From contig NZ_VOBN01000006.1 in NCBI RefSeq assembly GCF_008370045.1, positions 186,001-250,000 of the forward strand: 64,000 nucleotides of DNA, given 5' to 3'. The notes under the pieces were generated by a model that was not told the DNA's origin, ran no database searches, and worked only from the letters and a program-made list of their open reading frames with translations. Made by a program: the position numbers and the translations under genes. Source of the stretch: Pseudomonas sp. ANT_J12 (GTDB taxonomy: Bacteria; Pseudomonadota; Gammaproteobacteria; Pseudomonadales; Pseudomonadaceae). The stretch's first letter is position 1; the number at the start of each line of letters is the position of its first letter. Of this stretch, positions 46,445-53,715 are shown piece by piece.

Positions 46445-46822
46445 ATGACGGGGCGTAGGGCGTTGCTGCTCATAGCCTTGGCGGCCGTTGCGGCGGTTTC
46501 AGGCGCCTGCTACGTGAAAATGGCGGCGGCGCGGCTGGCGCATGTCTATTCCAAGACCTGGAACGATGCCGGGACGTGCTACATCAACTCGTACATTCCC
46601 CAGTACTCGGCCCTGGGGCTGGCCGGACAGATTGTCCGGATATTCACCAGCGAAGCGTTTTTCAGGGTGTACGCAAAGGACGGCACGTTGTTGAAGTCGT
46701 CCGAATGGTTGCTCTGGCAGAACGAATTCACCGTGGATGAGCGCTCACAGTGGGTGGGTGGCCGTGCGATCTACCCGACCGTGAAAGGCTACGAGAGCTG
46801 GAATGTTCCAGCGTGTCGGTGA
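46445..46822 (+). CDS. Island family A protein, copy 1: membrane-anchored periplasmic protein
   Basis: I do not recognise a named family. The 125-aa product (ATG 46445, AGGA 10 bases upstream) has one N-terminal helix (RALLLIALAAVAAVSGA), then a probable periplasmic domain. That domain is clearly homologous to the product of 49324-49713: CYI near its start, FFRVYAKDGTLLKSSEWLLW in the middle and a C-terminal P-x-CR. The two conserved cysteines could form a disulfide. An in-frame ATG at 46409, only 3 bp after the tssE stop, would add 12 residues but its AAGG is too close. Position next to a PAAR-effector pair suggests an immunity or accessory role; this is inference. Confidence 0.75.
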   Translation: MTGRRALLLIALAAVAAVSGACYVKMAAARLAHVYSKTWNDAGTCYINSYIPQYSALGLAGQIVRIFTSEAFFRVYAKDGTLLKSSEWLLWQNEFTVDERSQWVGGRAIYPTVKGYESWNVPACR

Positions 46823-46825
46823 GCA

Positions 46826-46924
46826 ATGAGTCGTCACACCATGGGTAACGTCGCTGGCGCAAAACCCGATTCGTTCCACCTATCCGTGAGCCGAAATGGC
46901 AACGGTCAAGTCAAGGTCGACTAA
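46826..46924 (+). pseudogene. Fragment with a duplicated tssE 3' end
   Basis: A 32-codon open frame starts ATGAGTCGTCAC, like the start of the 49704 gene (MSR), and ends with codons for NGNGQVKVD followed by TAAGG. The stretch from 46895 matches the tssE end at 46376: ATGGC-x-x-CGGTCAAGTCAAGG-TC-xx-CTAAGG, with about three mismatches in 30 bases. It appears to be a recombination remnant, not a working gene. It supplies the ribosome site (TAAGGAG) of the PAAR gene. Confidence 0.6.
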
Positions 46925-46934
46925 GGAGACCCGT

Positions 46935-47447
46935 ATGTCCGGCAAACCCGCAGCACGCCTTACCGACCCCACCGCTTGCCCGGTCTCCGGCCACGGCACC
47001 AACCCGATCGCCGCCGGTTCCGGCGACGTCTTCTTCGACGGCCTCGCGGCCGCCCGCCAAGGCGATGCCTCGGCGTGTGGTGGTGCGATGTCGGGTGGGT
47101 TGGCGACGACGGTTTTGATCAACGGTAAAGCGGCGGCGACTGTGGATTCCGTCGGGACGCATGGCAACAAGGTTACGGCGGGTTCCGGGACGGTGATTAT
47201 CGGGAATTCGCATTCTCCGGTGCCGTTTGTGGCGCCAATTCCACTGATGCTTTTCTCTCATTGCCAGCATGTTGTGATGAAAGACCAGGACGGCAATCCA
47301 TTACAGGGGATTCCGTATCACATTAAAAATGCCAAGGGAGAAATTGTCTCGGGACAAACAGATGCCATGGGAAGAACTCAAATGGTTGGAGGCAAGGAAG
47401 GCGAGAGCTTTGATTTTCATCCAGCCATCGACGGGGTTCTGCTATGA
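46935..47447 (+). CDS. PAAR-domain spike tip protein with C-terminal extension
   Basis: The 170-aa protein (ATG 46935, AAGGAG upstream) has an N-terminal PAAR domain (residues 1-95: MSGKPAARLTDPTACPVSGHG, GDVFFDGLAAARQGD, VIIGNSHSPVPF), which caps VgrG and sharpens the spike. Residues 108-170 (VVMKDQDGNPLQGIPYHI, GQTDAMGRTQMV) look like a transthyretin- or Ig-like adaptor. Codon composition changes abruptly from GC-rich to AT-rich near 47250, at the domain boundary. The stop overlaps the effector start by ATGA, so the adaptor very probably carries that protein. Confidence 0.9.
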   Translation: MSGKPAARLTDPTACPVSGHGTNPIAAGSGDVFFDGLAAARQGDASACGGAMSGGLATTVLINGKAAATVDSVGTHGNKVTAGSGTVIIGNSHSPVPFVAPIPLMLFSHCQHVVMKDQDGNPLQGIPYHIKNAKGEIVSGQTDAMGRTQMVGGKEGESFDFHPAIDGVLL

Positions 47448-48253
47448 CTGCGGAAGTTCTCTCGATGTTGTATGTCTCCTCGGTGGCTCTAACTCCAAAA
47501 GCCGATCCGGTTGGGAAAGAAGTAGTCTTGAAGGTTTTTTGGCCAACTACGAAGTTATGGTCAGACGCTGATATCGCGGCCTATCACGATGAGGCGCCGA
47601 TGATTGCAGAAAGACTAATTAATGAGAAGTATTGGAATAAAGACGGGGAGGTAAGCGACTACAAGTTTACCTGCGAGGATTTTGCAATACGCGTCTTGGT
47701 AGAGTTTTCCAGTAAGCGCGGGCTGCCGGTAAAACTTAAGACCGGTGTCAGAGCTTATAAAAACATGGAGAACTATAGCGCGGCTGCACATGATCGATAT
47801 GCCTCGAATATGTACGGTTTCGCCGAAATGGTCATGCTGACCTACGGCGCACGTGAGATGCAAAACACCGTAGAAAACACCACGGCAGTAGCTACAGTCG
47901 AAGATTTGAAGCCCGGCGACATTCTTGCTCAGGCGCTTGACCGGCCGATGATGACAACCGCCCATCATATTCAAATGGCCGTTTCCGTGACCAGTGACCG
48001 GATAGATATACGCCAAGGAAATACCGATGCCGCCATTGTGTGGCCGTTTACTTGGGGGGTAAAACTAACAGGGAAAGATATGGCTGATCCCCAAAGTGGT
48101 GGATATGTGGGCCTTCCTGTTCAGAAAGGTTATTTCACCAAAGACGTATCTGGCTGGGCTTATCATAATTTGGATAAGGGAACCACACGGGAAGATTTTT
48201 TAAAGGCCTTCGAGTTTTATCGCTGGAATTTTATTGGCTTTAATAAGGAGTGA
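47444..48253 (+). CDS. Candidate T6SS effector with NlpC/P60-like (papain-like) features
   Basis: The 269-aa protein is not a family I can name, but it has features of NlpC/P60 cysteine peptidases: C77 in FTCEDFAIRVLVEF (a Cys at the start of a helix), LKPGDIL (residues 155-161) and a histidine pair H174-H175 in TTAHHIQMAV followed by IDIRQGN. NlpC/P60 enzymes cut peptidoglycan peptides, and several T6SS effectors (Tae) do so. It has no signal peptide, as expected for a cargo. It overlaps the PAAR gene by ATGA. The gene is markedly AT-rich, unlike the T6SS backbone, which points to recent transfer. Confidence 0.6.
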   Translation: MTAEVLSMLYVSSVALTPKADPVGKEVVLKVFWPTTKLWSDADIAAYHDEAPMIAERLINEKYWNKDGEVSDYKFTCEDFAIRVLVEFSSKRGLPVKLKTGVRAYKNMENYSAAAHDRYASNMYGFAEMVMLTYGAREMQNTVENTTAVATVEDLKPGDILAQALDRPMMTTAHHIQMAVSVTSDRIDIRQGNTDAAIVWPFTWGVKLTGKDMADPQSGGYVGLPVQKGYFTKDVSGWAYHNLDKGTTREDFLKAFEFYRWNFIGFNKE

Positions 48254-48255
48254 AC

Positions 48256-48456
48256 ATGGAAGGCTACTTCTCTGGAATGGTAGATAACAATTATTTCGGG
48301 TTGTTGGCGATTTTTTGTTTTGTAGTTGGAGTTGCGGGTCTGGTCCCTCGTATCAGGGTAAAAAAGTCTTATAAATTTTTTAATTTTTTGTGCGTTATGG
48401 CGATTCCGGCAATGTACCTGCTGGGACTTTATTACTTGACTCACTCTGAGGTCTGA
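48256..48456 (+). CDS. Island family D protein, copy 1: two-helix small membrane protein
   Basis: The 66-aa product has two hydrophobic helices (NYFGLLAIFCFVVGVAGLVP and FNFLCVMAIPAMYLLGLYYL) joined by a basic loop. AAGGAG lies 6 bases before the ATG at 48256, and an in-frame GTG at 48250 overlaps the effector stop as GTGA. It shares layout and the FGxLAI motif with the 50838-51059 product. It is as AT-rich as the effector gene, so the two probably arrived together. It is a candidate immunity protein or immunity partner on position alone. Confidence 0.7.
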   Translation: MEGYFSGMVDNNYFGLLAIFCFVVGVAGLVPRIRVKKSYKFFNFLCVMAIPAMYLLGLYYLTHSEV

Positions 48457-48475
48457 TGACGTTGGAGGCATCGCA

Positions 48476-48853
48476 GTGATCTGGGTAAAACGCTTCCTCA
48501 TGGTGGTAGGGCTCCTGGCCTGCATCGCCAGTGTGTTGGTCGTTTCCCAGATGGATTTTTCAAAGGCTGAGCCTCGGGTGTTGAGTGAGTACCCCAATGC
48601 GAAATGGCGCGGCGGTGCCGATGGTGGGCAGTACATCGAAGTCACCCGCTCCGAGCCGCCTTATTACTTCGTTCAGGTTCGCAACGACGACGGCTCGTTA
48701 TGGGACGAAGGTTGGCTCAAGTTTGGCGAGAAAAACGGCGAGCCGCTCACGGCGAATGATGTGGTCGTGTTCACTGGGGAGGGCGTTATTTACCTCCAGC
48801 AATGCAAGGTGCTCAGTGCCGACCGGGCCAAGGCTGAACAGACGCGGTGCTGA
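48476..48853 (+). CDS. Island family B protein, copy 1: membrane-anchored periplasmic protein
   Basis: The 125-aa product starts with GTG at 48476 (TTGGAGG upstream). One N-terminal helix (FLMVVGLLACIASVLVV) is followed by a probable periplasmic domain with KWRGGADGGQYIEVTRSEPP, YYFVQVRNDDG and EGWLKF. The product of 50063-50449 shares roughly 60 percent of this core by eye. Family unknown. A periplasm-facing domain next to a putative peptidoglycan-cutting effector makes it a good immunity candidate, but no direct evidence exists. Confidence 0.75.
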   Translation: MIWVKRFLMVVGLLACIASVLVVSQMDFSKAEPRVLSEYPNAKWRGGADGGQYIEVTRSEPPYYFVQVRNDDGSLWDEGWLKFGEKNGEPLTANDVVVFTGEGVIYLQQCKVLSADRAKAEQTRC

Positions 48854-48931
48854 TGTTTTTTTACAGGATGAAAGGGAAGAGGGATCTTGGGTGATTGATC
48901 GTGGCGAAGCATTGCGTGGCAGCGTTTGAAC

Positions 48932-49327
48932 ATGAATAGCCAACGAGTGATCGGGTTGGTCGTCCATGGGATGGCCTGCGTGCTCTATATCGTGATGAAT
49001 GGCTTCGCCGTGCCGATCTATAAAACCCTGGTCGGCGGGCTGACTTCCCGTGGCGTCGCCATCGGCATGGGCATGTACCTGGTTTATTACTTTTTCGTTT
49101 TCCTGAATCTTGTTTTGGCCTTCATCCCGCGCCTGGCCGCCCAGTTTGGCGTGGCGATTTTCATGATGGCCTCGATCCTGGTTTACCTGCTGCCGCGCTA
49201 TCCCGTACGGGCCATGGCGTATTGCGCCCTGGCGGGTGGTTTGACCCTTTGCGCCATTCTGGTCACCCGCGCCCTCAATGCCGCGTTTACCCGCTGGCGC
49301 GCTGCACAGGGAGTGGCCCGATCGTGA
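48932..49327 (+). CDS. Island family C protein, copy 1: four-helix membrane protein
   Basis: The 131-aa product (ATG 48932; MNSQRVIGLVVHG) has four predicted membrane helices and the motif LTSRGVAIG between helices 1 and 2. The 51056-51478 product has the same topology and FTTRGVAIG. Family unknown. It is preceded by 78 bp without a gene and overlaps the next gene by GTGA, heading a chain of eight coupled genes. Confidence 0.72.
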   Translation: MNSQRVIGLVVHGMACVLYIVMNGFAVPIYKTLVGGLTSRGVAIGMGMYLVYYFFVFLNLVLAFIPRLAAQFGVAIFMMASILVYLLPRYPVRAMAYCALAGGLTLCAILVTRALNAAFTRWRAAQGVARS

Positions 49328-49713
49328 TTCGCAACCGTCGATTGACCTCGCCCCTCGTATTGATCCCAGCCTTGATGGGCCTTTTCGTGCTGATTTTCCT
49401 TGGCCTGAAGATCGTGAGTGCCTTGGCCGCACAGCCCTTGAAGAAATACTGGAGCGAGTCGGGCAAGTGCTACATCGCCCGATATGCACCCGACTACGAG
49501 GCGTTTGGCAGGGTCGGGCAAGTAATCGAGTTGTTCAGCAGCCTGTCCTTCTATCGTGTGTACACAAAGGACGGCGTGCTACTCAAAACATCCGAATGGT
49601 ACTTGTGGATGCGCGAAGGCAACGCCGGTGTGGGCCCTGAGTTTCGGGGCGAAATGGTGCTGTACCCCGGCGCGCAAGGCTGGGAAAGCTGGACGGTGCC
49701 GCCATGTCGTTGA
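49324..49713 (+). CDS. Island family A protein, copy 2: membrane-anchored periplasmic protein
   Basis: The 129-aa product begins with GTG at 49324 overlapping the previous stop. One N-terminal helix is followed by a domain homologous to the 46445 product: KCYIARY, FYRVYTKDGVLLKTSEWYLW and a C-terminal WESWTVPPCR. About half of the aligned residues appear identical, including both cysteines. Family unknown. Confidence 0.75.
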   Translation: MIRNRRLTSPLVLIPALMGLFVLIFLGLKIVSALAAQPLKKYWSESGKCYIARYAPDYEAFGRVGQVIELFSSLSFYRVYTKDGVLLKTSEWYLWMREGNAGVGPEFRGEMVLYPGAQGWESWTVPPCR

Positions 49714-50066
49714 TGATGAGCCGATCCCCCGCACCTCGTGCGCCCGTCAAACATCCTCTGGTCAAAGGACTCGCTGTGGCCGTCGCGGTGGTGACGGCGA
49801 TCCTGGCCTGGGCGACGCCTGTGTTTTCCAACGCCTTCATGTTGCTGATGGACCGGTCGAATTTCATTCCCAGCGAGTCGTCGATCTGGAGCTTCGAGCC
49901 CTACGAAATCAACCAGGGCTCGAGCAACTACTGGCTCTACGGCGAGGACGCGCAGCGCTATTACTATTTCGCCTACACCCCCGACGCGCCTTATCGCTCA
50001 ATCGCCAAGCGCAATCAGTGCGCAGGCTTCGACAAGCGCGATGTGCGCACCTGGTGCACGCCATGA
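49704..50066 (+). CDS. Island protein E: single-helix, probably periplasmic protein
   Basis: The 120-aa product (ATG 49704; alternatives 49713, which overlaps the previous stop as TGATG, and 49716) has one N-terminal helix (GLAVAVAVVTAILAWATPVF) and a polar, aromatic-rich domain (NYWLYGEDAQRYYYFAY). Two cysteines near the C-terminus, in RNQCAGF and TWCTP, may pair. It occurs once in the island and resembles no family I know. It overlaps the next gene by ATGA. Confidence 0.68.
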   Translation: MSLMMSRSPAPRAPVKHPLVKGLAVAVAVVTAILAWATPVFSNAFMLLMDRSNFIPSESSIWSFEPYEINQGSSNYWLYGEDAQRYYYFAYTPDAPYRSIAKRNQCAGFDKRDVRTWCTP

Positions 50067-50449
50067 CGCGTTCGATGCAGGTGTGGAAATGGCTCAATCA
50101 TGTGCTGAGCGCCATCGGTGTGTTGGCGATCATCGCGCTGGTGACGCTGTTCATCTCGCTGCGCCCCTCCAATCCTTCAGCGCCCGTGCTGCCAGGCCAC
50201 CCCGATGCGGTATGGCGCGGGGCGCAGGATGGTGGCTTTTTCATCGAGATCACCCGGTCCAATCCGCCGGATTACTTTGTGCAGGTGCGGTATGAAACCG
50301 GAGACCTCAATAGCGAGGGCTGGATCCGGTTCCAGACCCCTGACGGCAAGCCGCTGACGATGGCGCGCATCAACAGTGCCGATGGCGAGTTTCTGTATGT
50401 CGACTCGTACCTGCCCATGACACCGAACAAAGGAGGGACTCGTCGATGA
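50063..50449 (+). CDS. Island family B protein, copy 2: membrane-anchored periplasmic protein
   Basis: The 128-aa product (ATG 50063) has an N-terminal helix (LSAIGVLAIIALVTLFISL) and a domain with VWRGAQDGGFFIEITRSNPP, DYFVQVRYETG and EGWIRF, matching the 48476 product closely. The C-terminal part differs and lacks the two cysteines of copy 1. It overlaps its neighbours on both sides by ATGA. Confidence 0.73.
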   Translation: MTRSMQVWKWLNHVLSAIGVLAIIALVTLFISLRPSNPSAPVLPGHPDAVWRGAQDGGFFIEITRSNPPDYFVQVRYETGDLNSEGWIRFQTPDGKPLTMARINSADGEFLYVDSYLPMTPNKGGTRR

Positions 50450-50841
50450 GCCTTCGCTCCTTCGTGGCGTCAGTGTTGGCAGCGGGATATCTGTCGTTGG
50501 TCGGCTGCACGACTCAACTGACGTACATCTACGAAATTGACCTGTTGAATACCTGCGGCGTGCCGCTGCAGATTCAATCGAAGAATGCCAGCAACTGGTT
50601 GCCGCTGATGGAGCCGCGCGTCCTTGCACCGGGCAAGCAGTACGCCGTGGCCAGTTACCTGTCTTACGACGAAGACGGCGGTATACAGGTTGATGACAAC
50701 TTCTTGCTGACCGTCAAAGGATCTGAAAAAACGCGCCTCTTCAGTGCGGACGACCTACGCAACGCCCTGCCTGGCATCAAACCCGAACGCGATGGCAGTC
50801 GCCGTATCTGGACACTCAAGGATGGAGTCTTTTGCCCATGA
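50446..50841 (+). CDS. Island protein F: lipoprotein
   Basis: The 131-aa product has a lipoprotein signal peptide with lipobox LVGC (Cys21) followed by TTQ, so it should be anchored in the outer membrane. The mature part contains NTCGVPLQIQSKNASNW and a C-terminal cysteine (GVFCP). Family unknown; it occurs once. A lipoprotein among immunity-like genes could shield the periplasm or cell surface, which is speculation. It overlaps the next gene by ATGA. Confidence 0.7.
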   Translation: MSLRSFVASVLAAGYLSLVGCTTQLTYIYEIDLLNTCGVPLQIQSKNASNWLPLMEPRVLAPGKQYAVASYLSYDEDGGIQVDDNFLLTVKGSEKTRLFSADDLRNALPGIKPERDGSRRIWTLKDGVFCP

Positions 50842-51059
50842 TCAACGTATCGGACGAGATGCGTGGTTACCTGATGTACGTGGCCGACAGTGATCTGTTC
50901 GGCGGCCTCGCGATACTGAGCCTGCTGTTGGTGGTCACGGCGATCAGCCGACGCCTGCGCCAGTCGCGGCTGCATCGCGCGCTGACGTTCATGGTCCTGA
51001 TTTCACTGGTCGCGATCGAAGTCGCCGGCAGTTGCTACTCCTCAGTGAGCCCGGCATGA
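50838..51059 (+). CDS. Island family D protein, copy 2: two-helix small membrane protein
   Basis: The 73-aa product (ATG 50838) has two helices (FGGLAILSLLLVVTAI and LTFMVLISLVAIEVA) with a basic loop of several Arg between them, the same layout as the 48256 product. Unlike that copy, its DNA is GC-rich like the host, which suggests an older residence. It overlaps both neighbours by ATGA. Confidence 0.68.
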   Translation: MINVSDEMRGYLMYVADSDLFGGLAILSLLLVVTAISRRLRQSRLHRALTFMVLISLVAIEVAGSCYSSVSPA

Positions 51060-51478
51060 ACACCCCGAGCCGAATTCTAATCAGCGTATTGATCCACAGC
51101 CTTGGCTGTCTGGCTTACGCGATCCTGAATGACGCGGTCGTGCATGCCTATAAAGCATTCAACGGTGGGTTCACCACCCGGGGCGTCGCGATTGGCGGGG
51201 CCAGCCACGCCCTCTTTTATATCTTTGTGACCGTCAATTTGATCGTCGCGTTGATTCCGAACCTGTTGGCCAAGCTGCTGTTACTGAGCGTGATGGTGGG
51301 TTTCATCCTGCTCTGGATGATGCCCGAGAATCCGCTGCGGGCGTTGTTCTACGGCGTGGCCCAGGGTTCTGTCACGTTCATGGCGATTCTGACGACGCAA
51401 GTCATCGAATTGCGTTGGGCCCAGAGGTTGTGGAATCGCCGCACCGGACAAACCCCGAGCGCAGGTGTTCGCCCGTGA
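51056..51478 (+). CDS. Island family C protein, copy 2: four-helix membrane protein
   Basis: The 140-aa product (ATG 51056; MNTPSRILISVLIHS) has four helices and FTTRGVAIGG, matching the 48932 product in length, topology and motif. The C-terminal tail is basic (RRTGQTPSAGVRP). It is translationally coupled on both sides (ATGA and GTGA). Confidence 0.72.
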   Translation: MNTPSRILISVLIHSLGCLAYAILNDAVVHAYKAFNGGFTTRGVAIGGASHALFYIFVTVNLIVALIPNLLAKLLLLSVMVGFILLWMMPENPLRALFYGVAQGSVTFMAILTTQVIELRWAQRLWNRRTGQTPSAGVRP

Positions 51479-51903
51479 TCAGTCTGAACCGACGCCTGTT
51501 CCTGGGCGCCGCCCTCTGGGTGCCGATCATCGCGTTCGAGGTTCTGATTTATCTCGAATCGACGGTGTGGAACCCGACGGCATTCAACTGGGAGCAGTTC
51601 CTGACGATCCACGTCCTCTGGTTCGGGTCCCTGGCCTATATCGTTTTTGCCGCGTGGGCAACGCGAAAGCTGAGCAGGACAACCGAACAACAGATCGTGA
51701 AGAAAATCTGGTGCGCGCCGCTGATGTTCATCCCTTTTTACGCGGCGCCCTGGGTGATCAGCGGGCTGGGTCTTTTGCTTTTCGGGCAACTGTCCGGGCT
51801 CGGAATGATGGTGATGTGGGTGGCGTTTTTGCCCTATCTGCTGGGCGTCGGCTACGTCATCTCCGGGCTCACGGTTGCGCTCTACAGGACGTTTTATTCA
51901 TGA
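51475..51903 (+). CDS. Island protein G: four-helix membrane protein
   Basis: The 142-aa product (GTG 51475; MISLNRRLFLGAALWV) has four predicted helices with a basic loop between helices 2 and 3 (ATRKLSRTTEQQIVKK). It is not obviously related to family C, despite similar size. It ends the coupled chain: its stop overlaps an ATG at 51900 that opens a 12-codon frame reaching into the tssF start region. Confidence 0.68.
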   Translation: MISLNRRLFLGAALWVPIIAFEVLIYLESTVWNPTAFNWEQFLTIHVLWFGSLAYIVFAAWATRKLSRTTEQQIVKKIWCAPLMFIPFYAAPWVISGLGLLLFGQLSGLGMMVMWVAFLPYLLGVGYVISGLTVALYRTFYS

Positions 51904-51927
51904 GATTTCTTACCAGGCAGGTAACCC

Positions 51928-53715
51928 GTGTCCTTTAACCACTACTACCAAAGCGAACTCACCGCACTTCGCCAGTTGGGTCGTCGATTCGCCGAGCGTA
52001 GCCCGGCGTTGGCGCCTTTCCTGGGCCAGGCCGGGCGGGATCCGGACGTGGAGCGGTTGCTCGAGGGCTTCGCTTTCCTGACCGGGCGCCTGCGCCAGAA
52101 GCTCGATGACGAGTTGCCGGAACTCAGCCATTCGCTGATGCACCTGCTGTGGCCCAACTACATGCGGCCGCTGCCGGCGTTCAGCATCTTGCAGTTTGAC
52201 CCGCTGAAGCGTTCCGGGCCGGCGTTGATGGTCGAGCGCGACACACCGGTGGAAAGCGTACCGATCGACGACGTGCGCTGCCGCTTCCGCACCTGCTACC
52301 CGACCGAAGTCCTGCCGCTGGACCTCGCTGCGCTGAATTACTCGGTGAAGGGCGACGGTTCGCTGTTGAGCCTGCGGCTGGAGATGAGCGCCGACGGCCA
52401 CCTCGGAGAGCTGGAACTGAGCCGCTTGCGCCTGCACTTTGCCGGCGAGCGCTACATCAGCCAGATGCTCTACTTGAGCCTGCTGCGCAACCTCGAAGGC
52501 ATCGAGCTGATCCCGCTCGACGGCGCCGGCAAACCCATCAATGGCGTCAACGGCACGCCGATGGCGTTCAAGATGCCGGGCGACCGCGTGCAGCCGGTGG
52601 GGTTTGCCGAAGAAGAAGCGCTGATCCCGTATCCGCTGAACACCTTCCGCGGCTACCGCTACCTGCAAGAGTATTTCGCCTTCCAGGACAAATTCCTGTT
52701 CGTCGACATCAACGGCCTCGACCTGCTCAAGGCGCTGCCGGAAGACACCCTCAAGCAAGTGCGCGGCCTCGAATTGCGCTTCGACATTCGCAAGAGCGGC
52801 ATCCAGCGCCTGCGCCCGACCCTGGACAACGTGAAGCTCTACTGCACGCCCATCGTCAACCTGTTCAAGCACGATGCGTTGCCGATCCGCCTCGATGGCA
52901 AACAGGACGAATACCTGCTGCTGCCGGCGGAATACGACCTGGAAAACTGTGGCGTGTTCTCCGTCGAAACGGTCACGGGCTGGAAGCCGGGCGGCCTCGG
53001 TTATCAGGAATACGTGCCGTTCGAATCCTTCGAGCACGACCCGAGTTTCGACGTGCCCAACAGCCGTCCGCACTACAGCATCCGCCAGCGTTCGTCCTCG
53101 TTGCACAACGGCCTCGACACCTACCTGAGCTTCGGCATCCGCCACACCGAAGCCCACGAAACCCTGTCGATCGAGCTGATGTGCACCAACCAGAACCTGC
53201 CGCGCAAGCTCAAGCTCGGCGACATCAGCCAGGCCTGCGAAGAGACGCCGGAGTTCCTGAGTTTCCGCAACATCACCCCGGCCACGCCCAGTTACGCGCC
53301 GCCGCTGAACCGTGACTTCCTGTGGAAGCTGATCAGCAACATGTCGCTTAACTACCTGTCGCTGGCCGACGTCAACGCGCTGAAGGTGATTCTCGAAACC
53401 TACGACCTGCCGCGCTACTACGACCAACACGCCGAAAAAGTCAGCAAACGCCTGCTGGGCGGGCTCAAGTCGATCAAGCACCAGCACGTGGACAGATTGC
53501 ACCGAGGGTTGCCGGTACGCGGGTTGCGCACCGAGCTGACCATCGACCCGGAAGGGTATATCGGCGAAGGCGACCTGTTCGTTTTCGCTTCGGTTCTTAA
53601 CGAGTTTTTCGCGCTTTACGCCAGTCTCAATTCGTACCACGAGTTGCGCGTAAAAAGCACACAGGGAGAGGTGTACCAATGGACACCACGTATGGGCCTT
53701 CAGCCGCTGCTTTAA
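51928..53715 (+). CDS. tssF: T6SS baseplate protein TssF
   Basis: The 595-aa protein begins with GTG at 51928 (MSFNHYYQSELTALRQLG), the standard TssF N-terminus, followed by FAERSPALAPFLG and GRLRQKLDDELPELSHSLMHLLWPNY (split across residues 50-80). It forms the baseplate wedge with TssG, TssE and TssK. CAGGTAACCC is a moderate ribosome site. The 3' end overlaps tssG by 37 bp. Confidence 0.95.
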   Translation: MSFNHYYQSELTALRQLGRRFAERSPALAPFLGQAGRDPDVERLLEGFAFLTGRLRQKLDDELPELSHSLMHLLWPNYMRPLPAFSILQFDPLKRSGPALMVERDTPVESVPIDDVRCRFRTCYPTEVLPLDLAALNYSVKGDGSLLSLRLEMSADGHLGELELSRLRLHFAGERYISQMLYLSLLRNLEGIELIPLDGAGKPINGVNGTPMAFKMPGDRVQPVGFAEEEALIPYPLNTFRGYRYLQEYFAFQDKFLFVDINGLDLLKALPEDTLKQVRGLELRFDIRKSGIQRLRPTLDNVKLYCTPIVNLFKHDALPIRLDGKQDEYLLLPAEYDLENCGVFSVETVTGWKPGGLGYQEYVPFESFEHDPSFDVPNSRPHYSIRQRSSSLHNGLDTYLSFGIRHTEAHETLSIELMCTNQNLPRKLKLGDISQACEETPEFLSFRNITPATPSYAPPLNRDFLWKLISNMSLNYLSLADVNALKVILETYDLPRYYDQHAEKVSKRLLGGLKSIKHQHVDRLHRGLPVRGLRTELTIDPEGYIGEGDLFVFASVLNEFFALYASLNSYHELRVKSTQGEVYQWTPRMGLQPLL

